A stretch of 64,000 bases of DNA from Streptosporangium canum (GTDB lineage: Bacteria > Actinomycetota > Actinomycetes > Streptosporangiales > Streptosporangiaceae): assembly GCF_900113865.1 (NCBI RefSeq), contig NZ_FOQY01000004.1, forward strand, positions 124,001 through 188,000. Reading direction: 5' to 3'. The notes under the pieces were generated by a model, which was given only the letters and a program-made list of their open reading frames with translations, was not told the DNA's origin and did not search any database. Made by a program: the position numbers and the translations under genes. Positions 56,930 through 64,000 of the stretch are shown one piece after another; positions within the stretch are counted from its first letter, which is position 1; each line of letters opens with the position of its first letter.

Positions 56930-58537
56930 CTACAGCGCCTTCAGGAACCTCGCGGCGATCGGCGCCGCCACCGCGCCGCCGGCGCCGCCGTTCTGGACGA
57001 AGACCGCGAAGGCCAGCGGGCCCCGGTAGCCGATGAACCAGGCATGGGACTTCGCGCCGCCGACCTCGGCGGTGCCGGTCTTGCCGGCGGTGTCCGGGGG
57101 GAGACCGGCCTGGGCGGCCGTCCCCTGGGTGACCACGGCGCTCATCATCGTGCGCAGGCCGGCGGCCACGCCGTCGTCCAGCGGCACCGGGGGCGGTGAG
57201 TCGGCGGGGGGTTCGGCGGTCATGATCGCGGGTTTCCAGACGCCGCTCGCGACCGCCGCGGCGACCTCGGCCATGCAGAGCGGGCTGGCCTGCGCCGAGT
57301 TCTGGCCGATGGCGTCGGAGCCCAGCTCGTTCAGGTCCGCGGACGGCCGGATCCGGCAGGAGCTCAGGCCGGGCTTCTCCCGGAACCCGAACCGGTCGGC
57401 GGCCTCGGCGCGCAGCCGGTCGTCGCGCAGCCGCTCATAGGCGTGCTGGACGAAGGTGGTGTTGCAGGAGAGTGCGAAAGCCGTGGTGAGGGTGACGGTG
57501 CCGTGGTCGGCGCCGTCGGCGTCGGTGAAGCTCCGGGCGTTCGGGATGGTGTAGGCCGCCGGGCACGCGACCGGCGACTCCGGGGTCAGGCCGGTGCGGA
57601 GCAGCGCGGCGGCGGTCACCACCTTGAACGTCGAGCCGGGCGGGTAGAGGCCGTTGAACGCCTGCTTGGCGCCCAGCGTGTCGGCCACCGCGCGCACCTG
57701 GCGGGTCTCGACGTCGACGGCCACGATCGCGGCGGGCTGCCCGAGACCGTCCAGTGCCCGGGCCGCGGCGGCCTGCACGGACCGGGAGATCGTGGTGCGC
57801 GTCCCCGTCCCCGTGGCCGGCGGGGGCGGGGAGGTCAGCAGCACCCGGCCCGAAGACGCTTCCTCCAGCGACAGGAGCACCGCCGTCCCGCCCAGCCCGG
57901 TGAGATAGTCGCCCGCCCTGCTGTCACGGGGGAAGGGAAGTCCCTCGCGGGTGAGCGTGGTCGGCCTGCGGACCTGGGTCTCCCTGAGCCGCAGGCTCCC
58001 GCCGTCCTTGAGCGAGGGGTGCAGCGTCTCGGGCGCCCAGAGCACCTTCCAGGCGCCGGCCCGCAGCCCCAGGCGCAGGACGGAGGAGAACGTCCACCGC
58101 CCCAGCCCCGTCACCTCCCGCACCCCCTGGAAGGAGACCTCGGCCGTCTCCTCGCCCTGACGGCGCAGCTCGCCGGGGTTGAGGGACAGCGACGAGACCC
58201 GCAGCTCGGCGTCGAACCGCCGGTGCCGCTCGGCGAAATCAGCCGGCGGATCGGCGACGAGGCCGTTCATGGCGGAGAGGTCACCGCTCTGCCAGGCGGC
58301 GAAGTATCTCGAAGTGGTGAGTTCCGGGCCGGCCGTCGGGGTCGGCTCGGAAGTGGGCTCCGAAGTGGGCTCGAACGTCAGGGTGAGCGGCGCTTTCCCG
58401 GTCGTCTCGCCGGAGGCACCCGGCCGCGGTGACGGCGAGGTCATCACGGCGCCCGGGGCGGTCGCCAGCCCGTACACGCCGACGGCGACGATCGCGACCG
58501 CCGTGGCGATCAACGCGAGGAGCCATCGACTGCGCAT
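56930..58537 (-). CDS. Penicillin-binding protein (class B transpeptidase with NTF2-like domain)
   Basis: 535 residues. One N-terminal membrane anchor (LLALIATAVAIVAVGVYGLA) and a Pro/Thr/Glu linker lead to an NTF2/MecA_N-like domain (about 75-170). The transpeptidase domain has the SxxK motif in PGSTFKVVTA (near residue 301), SxN in LSCNTTF (near 358) and KTG in AGKTGTAEV (near 484). It crosslinks peptidoglycan outside the membrane, resembling PbpA/MecA-type class B enzymes. ATG at 58537 follows GGGGGGA. Confidence 0.93.
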   Translation of the reverse strand: MRSRWLLALIATAVAIVAVGVYGLATAPGAVMTSPSPRPGASGETTGKAPLTLTFEPTSEPTSEPTPTAGPELTTSRYFAAWQSGDLSAMNGLVADPPADFAERHRRFDAELRVSSLSLNPGELRRQGEETAEVSFQGVREVTGLGRWTFSSVLRLGLRAGAWKVLWAPETLHPSLKDGGSLRLRETQVRRPTTLTREGLPFPRDSRAGDYLTGLGGTAVLLSLEEASSGRVLLTSPPPPATGTGTRTTISRSVQAAAARALDGLGQPAAIVAVDVETRQVRAVADTLGAKQAFNGLYPPGSTFKVVTAAALLRTGLTPESPVACPAAYTIPNARSFTDADGADHGTVTLTTAFALSCNTTFVQHAYERLRDDRLRAEAADRFGFREKPGLSSCRIRPSADLNELGSDAIGQNSAQASPLCMAEVAAAVASGVWKPAIMTAEPPADSPPPVPLDDGVAAGLRTMMSAVVTQGTAAQAGLPPDTAGKTGTAEVGGAKSHAWFIGYRGPLAFAVFVQNGGAGGAVAAPIAARFLKAL

Positions 58538-58723
58538 ACCGTTCCCCCCTGAGTCCCCACGGGTGTATATCACCGGCAGGCCGGAGCGGGCCAGGCCCGG
58601 ATCCGATCAGGAGGCCACGGACCGCCGTGTCTCCGTCGTGGGAGCGGTCCGGCCCATCCGGCCGTCGAGATGTGGTGACGGCGGGCGTCCCGAGGGGGGT
58701 GGGTGCCCCAGCGGGCCGTGCGG

Positions 58724-59566
58724 TCATCGGGAAGGCTTGTGCCAGACGAAGACCTCGGTGCTCGGCTGACGCTCGGAGAACCGGCCCGAAGGCGCGACCT
58801 CCCGCAGCAGCCGTCCGAGGTCCGCCTCGAAGTCACCGCGTCGCGTGCCGAAAAGGTGCGGCGTGGAGGAGGACAGTGACAGCACCCATGCGAGGACGTC
58901 ACCACAGGTGCGTTCCAGCGCCTGTCCCCCGGGCACGACATACCGCCTCGGTCCCGAGAAGCCCGCCCGGCTGAGCACGGTGGCCTCACCGCCCGGCGTT
59001 CCGTGCGGCAGCACCCCGCGGCCGGCCCGCCGGACCGGCCCCAGGTATCGCCCGACCAGATCGTTGACGGCCGCGTAGGGCACCCCCGGATGCGGAAGAC
59101 CGTCGACGGATCGCGTCTCCGTCTTCAGGTCCGAGATGTGCACCAGTGCGCCGTCCGGCCGGAGCATGTCCTTGACGGTCGCCGCCACCAGATCGCGATC
59201 CATCCAGTGGAAGGACTGGCCGAAGGTCGCGACGGTGAACGTCCCGAGACCCGCGGGCAGCTCCTCGGCGCGGGCCTGGACCCATCGCGCCTTGCCGGTT
59301 ACGCCTGCCTCGGCGGCCCGGCGCCCGGCCTCCGCGATCATCCCGCTGTCCGGGTCCACGCCGACGATCTCACCGAACAGGTGCGCGAAGCTCAGCGCGA
59401 GGGTGCCGGGCCCGCAGCCCACATCGACGAGACGTCCCCGGCCGTCGAGCGTCAGAGCCTCGGCGAGCGTGTCCGCGAGCCCGGGGGCATACGGGAGCCG
59501 CCCGCGCTGGTAGTGGGGAGCCGCTCCCAGGAACAGCGTGTCGTCCCACTCCCAACCCTCAGGCAT
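58724..59566 (-). CDS. Class I SAM-dependent methyltransferase
   Basis: 280 residues. SAM-binding motif I is [20 protein letters not shown], followed by [12 protein letters not shown] (motif II acidic residue) and [13 protein letters not shown] (post-I/II block typical of UbiE-like methyltransferases). The substrate is unknown. ATG at 59566 follows AAGGGGCGGA. Divergent from ligA. Confidence 0.9.
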   Translation of the reverse strand: MPEGWEWDDTLFLGAAPHYQRGRLPYAPGLADTLAEALTLDGRGRLVDVGCGPGTLALSFAHLFGEIVGVDPDSGMIAEAGRRAAEAGVTGKARWVQARAEELPAGLGTFTVATFGQSFHWMDRDLVAATVKDMLRPDGALVHISDLKTETRSVDGLPHPGVPYAAVNDLVGRYLGPVRRAGRGVLPHGTPGGEATVLSRAGFSGPRRYVVPGGQALERTCGDVLAWVLSLSSSTPHLFGTRRGDFEADLGRLLREVAPSGRFSERQPSTEVFVWHKPSR

Positions 59567-59737
59567 GTCCGCCCCTTGCTTTCCGCTCGCAGTTCTCCGC
59601 CACCGCAGGATGTGATCATGCCATTTCTCCGGTACGGCCGGAGCCCGCTCTCCGGACAGGGTCACCGGCACCCCCTCCGGCTCGGGGCCGCGTCCCGGAG
59701 GCCGGAAACTGTCGGTGCCGGGCGCGATGATGGGATC

Positions 59738-61828
59738 ATGACCGAAGCACCCCCCAGCACCCTTTTCGCCGACCAGAGCGCCTATGCCGAAGCCGTTCAG
59801 CTCGCCCTGGACGCCGCCGCGGCATATTACGGAGACGGCACGTCCACGCTGGACGACGACGCCTACGACCGGTTGGTCCGGGGCATCCAGGCGTATGAGA
59901 CCGAGCATCCCGGCGAGGTGCTGCCGGCCTCGCCGACGGGCAAGGTGGCCGGTGGCGCGGTGGTCGGCGACGTGCCGCACACGGTGCCGATGCTGAGCCT
60001 GGACAACGTCTTCGGCGCCGGGCAGCTGACCGACTGGGCCGCGTCGCTGGAGCGCAGGCTGGGCCGGCCGGTCACGGAGTGGAGCGTGGAGCCGAAGCTC
60101 GACGGGCTGGCGATCGCCGCGCGTTACCGCGGCGGACGGCTGGCGCAGCTGGTCACCCGGGGCGACGGCACCGCGGGTGAGGACGTGAGCCACGCGATCG
60201 GCACCATCGTGGGGCTGCCCACCAGGCTGGCCGAGCCCGTCACGGTGGAGCTGCGCGGTGAGGTGATGATGACCGCGTCGCAGTTCGAGGACGCGTGCGC
60301 CAAGCGCCAGGCGCACGACGGCACCACGTTCGCCAACCCGCGCAGCGCCGCCGCCGGCACGCTGCGCGCCCAGGACCGGCCCTACGTGTGCGAGCTGACG
60401 TTCTTCGGCTACGGCGCGCTGCCATACCCCGACGACACCTCCGAGCTCGCCGTACGGCTGCGCGAGCTGCCGCACAGCGAGGTCATGACGTGGGTCGCCG
60501 GCCAGGGCGTGCAGACCCCCGCGGTCACCGACGTCGGCGGGATCGTCGCCACCACCCTGGAGCAGATCCAGGAGCGGGTCGAGCAGATCGCCGCCAAGCG
60601 GGCCGAGCTGCCCTTCGGCATCGACGGCATCGTGATCAAGTGCGATCTCGCCGCCGACCAGGCGCAGGCCGGCTTCAGCTCGCGCGCGCCCCGCTGGGCG
60701 ATCGCCTACAAGCTGCCCGCCACCGAGAAGATCACCAAGCTTGTCGGCGTCGAGTGGAACACCGGCCGCAGCGGCATCATCGCCCCGCGCGCCGTGCTGG
60801 AGCCGGTCGAGCTCGACGGCAGCATCGTCACCTACGCCACCTTGCACAATGTCGCCGACATCACCCGCAGGGGCCTGATGCTCGGCGACAGCGTCGTCGT
60901 CTACAAGGCCGGCGACGTGATCCCCCGCGTCGAGGCCCCGGTCGTGCACCTGCGCACCGGCGACGAGCGGCCGATCGCGATCCCGCAGGTCTGCCCGACC
61001 TGCGGCGACGCGATCGACGCCTCCCAGGAGCGGTGGCGGTGCGTCCGCGGGCGCGCCTGCCGGGTGATCGCCTCCATCGGCTACGCCGCCGGCCGCGACC
61101 AGCTCGACATCGAGGGCCTGGCCGAGAGCCGCATCCAGCAGATGCTGGACGCCGGGCTGATCGCCGACTTCGCCGACCTGTTCTATCTGACCCGCGAGCA
61201 GGTGCTGGGCCTGGAGCGGATGGGCGAGACCAGCACCGACAACCTGCTGGCCGCCATCGAGCGGGCCAAGGCGCAGCCGCTCAGCAGGGTGTTCTGCGCG
61301 CTGGGCGTGCGCGGCACCGGCCGTTCCATGAGCCGCCGCATCGCCCGGCACTTCGGCAGCATGGACGCCATCCGCGCGGCCGACGCCGAGGCCATCGAGG
61401 CGGTGGAGGGTATCGGCCCGAAGAAGGCGCCGGGGGTGGTGGCCGAGCTGGTCGAGCTCGCCGACCTCATCGACAAGCTGGTCAAGGCCGGGGTGACCAT
61501 GACCGAGCCGGGCTGGACGCCACCCGCCGAGCCCGGCGCCGACGCGCAGGCGGACCCGGAGGCGGGCGGCACGTCCGGGCTGCCGCTGGCCGGGATGTCC
61601 GTCGTGGTGACCGGCGCGATGAGCGGAGCGCTGGAGGCGCTGACCCGCAACGAGATGAACGAGCTGATCGAGCGCGCCGGAGGCAAGGCGTCCTCCAGCG
61701 TCTCGGCGAAGACGTCGCTGCTGGTGGCCGGGGAGAAGGCGGGTTCCAAGCGGGCCAAGGCCGAGACCCTGGGCGTGCGGATCGTCGGCCCGGAGGAGTT
61801 CGCCGACCTCGTCGGCCCGTTCATCTGA
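59738..61828 (+). CDS. ligA: NAD-dependent DNA ligase
   Basis: 696 residues. Domains in order: Ia, adenylation domain with [13 protein letters not shown] (nucleophile Lys near residue 120) and [12 protein letters not shown] fold ([28 protein letters not shown]), four-Cys zinc finger (CPTCG...WRCVRGRAC), HhH domain ([16 protein letters not shown]) and BRCT (from about 617). Just after the zinc finger the sequence is divergent ([19 protein letters not shown]), where housekeeping LigA usually reads AQ...SR.AMDI. With no mnmA or gat genes beside it, this may be a second LigA. ATG at 59738. Confidence 0.92.
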   Translation: MTEAPPSTLFADQSAYAEAVQLALDAAAAYYGDGTSTLDDDAYDRLVRGIQAYETEHPGEVLPASPTGKVAGGAVVGDVPHTVPMLSLDNVFGAGQLTDWAASLERRLGRPVTEWSVEPKLDGLAIAARYRGGRLAQLVTRGDGTAGEDVSHAIGTIVGLPTRLAEPVTVELRGEVMMTASQFEDACAKRQAHDGTTFANPRSAAAGTLRAQDRPYVCELTFFGYGALPYPDDTSELAVRLRELPHSEVMTWVAGQGVQTPAVTDVGGIVATTLEQIQERVEQIAAKRAELPFGIDGIVIKCDLAADQAQAGFSSRAPRWAIAYKLPATEKITKLVGVEWNTGRSGIIAPRAVLEPVELDGSIVTYATLHNVADITRRGLMLGDSVVVYKAGDVIPRVEAPVVHLRTGDERPIAIPQVCPTCGDAIDASQERWRCVRGRACRVIASIGYAAGRDQLDIEGLAESRIQQMLDAGLIADFADLFYLTREQVLGLERMGETSTDNLLAAIERAKAQPLSRVFCALGVRGTGRSMSRRIARHFGSMDAIRAADAEAIEAVEGIGPKKAPGVVAELVELADLIDKLVKAGVTMTEPGWTPPAEPGADAQADPEAGGTSGLPLAGMSVVVTGAMSGALEALTRNEMNELIERAGGKASSSVSAKTSLLVAGEKAGSKRAKAETLGVRIVGPEEFADLVGPFI

Positions 61829-61879
61829 TCAGGGCCGGAGTCATCTCATCTGATCGACGAGCTCGAATCAGCCATGTAG

Positions 61880-61913
61880 CAATCACCTCGTAGAGACCTG
61901 TACGAGGTGATTG
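61880..61913 (+). terminator. Hairpin after ligA
   Basis: CAATCACCTCGTA pairs perfectly with TACGAGGTGATTG over 13 bp with an eight-base loop, 52 bases after the ligA stop. Terminator, or operator for the next gene 100 bases on. Confidence 0.65.
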
Positions 61914-62011
61914 AACCGATCACCGCATCGGCCTGGACGCGGCGACGGTTCGACAGCCATCACCGGCCCGCCCATCACCGGCCGGATCCACCTCTGACAG
62001 GAACCATCGGC

Positions 62012-64000
62012 ATGCACCTCTCCCCCCTCGCGCAGCGCCTGCACAATTTGATCACTGGGACCGCGAATGACCCCACATACTGGCCCGAGGCCTCCCAGTT
62101 GAGCGCCGGGCTGGGCGCGGCGGTCCGGACCGTCGACGGCAGCTTGATATCGGCGCCGTACGCGGTCGACGGGCAGCGGCTGGCCGTGGCGGCCCGCGAG
62201 CTGGTCGGATACCTGCTGGACGAACACCAACTGTACGAACCCTTCTCCGTGCTGGCGGCGGCGGGGCTGGCGGGCATGGACGCCGAAGTGAGCGCCCAGT
62301 TCGCGGAGAAGCGTGGGCCGATCGCGGTCGCCGAGATGGAGGTGGTGTTCGGCTGGGACGTGGAGCTGCGGGCGCTGCTCGCCGAGGCGATGGCCAAGGC
62401 GATGCGAGAACGGCCGGACCACGCCGCCCCGCTGCCCGCCGTCATCGAATGGCTCAGCAGTCAACCCGGCTACCTGGACTTCGCCCGGACGGCTCTGGAG
62501 GCGGCCGAGGCCCGCGTCACGGCGATCCACGCCGGCGAGATTCCCTACCGAGCGGAGAAGGCGTTCGACGACGGAGAGAAGAGGACCATCGGCCGGGCCG
62601 TACGGCTGGCGCTCCTGCGGGACGAGCCCTGGCTGCCCGAGCTGCTGGACAGGCTGCTGCGCGGGATCGCGGTGGCTCCGACCCAGGCCAAGACCCTGCC
62701 GTCGCAGGGGCTGCTGTTCGAGATCGCCCGCGCGGTGGAAGAGCACCCGACGCCCGAGGCGATCTCCGCGCTGCGCGCCGCCCGCCAGGCCACCCGGCAT
62801 GCCGGGGTGCCCAAGCAACTGGACCGCATGTTCAAGCGCATCGAGGCCGCCCTGGCCAACCGGCTGGAGGTGGCGTTCCGGATACCCGACGGGCGGCTGC
62901 GGCAGGCCGTCGGCGAGCACACGGCGGTGATCTCGACCGACGGCAAGGTCGAGCTGTCGTGGTGGCACGGGGACAAGAAGCTGAAGGCGGTCCCGGCGGC
63001 GGTCAGACGGGAGCACCCCGAGGAGGTCAAGCGGCTGCGCGAGCTGGCCAAGCAGACCGCGCAGCAGCAGGCCACCCTGGTCAGGGCGCTGGAGGCCGGA
63101 TGCGCCGGCGAGACGGCTCCGCCGTACCGGCAGTTGGAGGGTCACCCGGTCACCGATCGGCTGATCTGGGAGTTCGAGGTCTCGCCCGGTGTGTGGCGCG
63201 CCGAGCTGGGGTTGACGGTGCCGGACGTGCCGGTGCGGCTGTGGCATCCGGCCCGCGCGTCCCTGGAGGAGGTGCGCGCCTGGCGGGAGGTGGTGCAGGG
63301 CAAGGAGCTGCGCCAGCCGTACAAGCAGGCCTTCCGCGAGGTCTACCTGCTCACCCCCGCCGAGGAGGAGACGCGCGACCACTCGCGTCGGTTCTCCGAC
63401 CACATGCTCCGGTACGGCCAGGCCAAGGCGCTGCTCACCGATCGCGGCTGGACGGGCATGTCGCTGGGCCACTGGGATCCGGCCGGAGGGTCCGACGAGT
63501 GCACCGCCGCCAAAAAGCTGCCCGGCGGCCTGACCGCCACCTGGGACTTCCACCTGGACGAGCACTCCTACGAACGCGACGGCTACGGCATCACCGCCTC
63601 CATCTGCGTCAGCGGCGACATCCGTTTCCTCGCCGGCGTCTCGCCGATCCCGCTGGCCGAGGTTCCTCCGCTCATCCTGTCGGAGGCACTGCGAGACGCC
63701 GACCTGGCCGTCGGCGTCACCTCCACCGGTCTGGACCCCAACGGCCAGGGGGACTACTGGCAGTCCTACGGCTTCGGCGCCCTGGCCGAGAGCGCCCAGG
63801 TCCGGCGTGACGCCCTGTCCCGATTGATCGGGCGTACGACCATCGCGGACCGATGCACCATGACCGACCGCTTCCTGGTGGTTCGGGGCGATCTACGCAC
63901 CTACAAGATCCACCTGGGGTCGGCGAACATCTTGATGGAACCCAACGACGCCTACCTGTGCATCGTCTCCGGACGCGACCCCCATGCCGGACTGTTCCTT
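62012..64000 (+). CDS. DUF4132-domain protein, 5' part
   Basis: 663 codons are visible and the frame is open at the window end. The ATG at 62012 follows AGGAA. The N-terminal 270 residues are helical. The DUF4132 region contains HTAVISTDGKVELSWWHGDK and a helix rich in Lys/Arg/Gln; later YKQAFREVYLLTPAEE and WDFHLDEHSYERDGYG. Members are large bacterial proteins of unknown reaction, some joined to WGR domains. The C-terminus is outside the window. Confidence 0.82.
   Translation, partial: MHLSPLAQRLHNLITGTANDPTYWPEASQLSAGLGAAVRTVDGSLISAPYAVDGQRLAVAARELVGYLLDEHQLYEPFSVLAAAGLAGMDAEVSAQFAEKRGPIAVAEMEVVFGWDVELRALLAEAMAKAMRERPDHAAPLPAVIEWLSSQPGYLDFARTALEAAEARVTAIHAGEIPYRAEKAFDDGEKRTIGRAVRLALLRDEPWLPELLDRLLRGIAVAPTQAKTLPSQGLLFEIARAVEEHPTPEAISALRAARQATRHAGVPKQLDRMFKRIEAALANRLEVAFRIPDGRLRQAVGEHTAVISTDGKVELSWWHGDKKLKAVPAAVRREHPEEVKRLRELAKQTAQQQATLVRALEAGCAGETAPPYRQLEGHPVTDRLIWEFEVSPGVWRAELGLTVPDVPVRLWHPARASLEEVRAWREVVQGKELRQPYKQAFREVYLLTPAEEETRDHSRRFSDHMLRYGQAKALLTDRGWTGMSLGHWDPAGGSDECTAAKKLPGGLTATWDFHLDEHSYERDGYGITASICVSGDIRFLAGVSPIPLAEVPPLILSEALRDADLAVGVTSTGLDPNGQGDYWQSYGFGALAESAQVRRDALSRLIGRTTIADRCTMTDRFLVVRGDLRTYKIHLGSANILMEPNDAYLCIVSGRDPHAGLFL

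Noticed and set aside
58724-61351. 875-residue fusion of antisense ligA and methyltransferase
   Set aside because: Only the last 280 residues are a real methyltransferase; the rest is antisense to ligA.
1-64000. CRISPR arrays, tRNA or rRNA genes, intact insertion sequences
   Set aside because: No regularly spaced repeats, cloverleaf-like sequences, rRNA cores or transposase genes were seen.

Overview
The window is a chromosomal segment from a high-GC, filamentous-type actinomycete. Codon third positions are almost all G or C, GTG and TTG starts are common, and genes are often joined by ATGA or GTGA overlaps. The gene families (class II diterpene cyclase, LanL-type lanthipeptide synthetase, secreted chitin-active LPMO, CsoR copper operon, DUF2277, DUF1992) fit Streptosporangiaceae or a related family. 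I cannot name the genus from sequence alone. I see no rRNA, tRNA, CRISPR array or intact insertion sequence.

Layout. 1-4349: the right-hand part of a terpenoid cluster. It holds the 3' end of an ispG (MEP pathway), a class II diterpene cyclase with a DxDD motif, a cytochrome P450 and a UbiA-superfamily membrane prenyltransferase or cyclase, all on the + strand and nearly all overlapping. 4517-11389: aldo/keto reductase, LuxR-type regulator, a TrkA-N/RyR membrane protein, an amino-acid permease and a heparinase II/III-like lipoprotein. 11858-17769: a copper-homeostasis locus (CopZ-like, DHA2 exporter, CsoR, CopZ, His-rich secreted protein, CopA) with CsoR-type palindromes at its promoters. 17897-19669: a broken UvrA-like gene. 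19809-28154: POT transporter, a phospholipase-C-like secreted protein with an inserted repeat domain, DUF1992, a coiled-coil cell-wall hydrolase, an orphan BlaI repressor and a FUSC transporter. 28534-35423: beta-propeller protein, thiolase with a divergent HxlR regulator, Sua5/YciO-type protein, NAD synthetase, a PHM-like type II copper monooxygenase lipoprotein and DUF2277. 35519-39239: an MHS transporter divergent from an Lrp regulator and an M20 peptidase that are translationally coupled. 39485-41657: small proteins, RidA and an AA10 LPMO. 41698-42655: remnants of three genes. 42700-47431: GH15, DUF89/ARMT1-like, DUF72 and DinB. 47610-50685: a compact class IV lanthipeptide locus on the minus strand. 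51029-64000: amidase, luciferase-like monooxygenase plus FMN reductase, RecD2-like helicase, penicillin-binding protein, methyltransferase, NAD-dependent DNA ligase and the start of a DUF4132 protein.

The two most interesting systems are the two natural-product loci. The first couples precursor supply (IspG) to a class II cyclase and a UbiA-family enzyme, with no conventional class I terpene synthase visible in the part that is shown. The second is a minimal lanthipeptide unit in which a 36-residue precursor gene overlaps the 3' end of its LanL synthetase and is followed by a 40-bp perfect palindrome. A further pattern is that at least seven genes are followed, at or shortly after the stop codon, by short tandem duplications of 8 to 51 bp.
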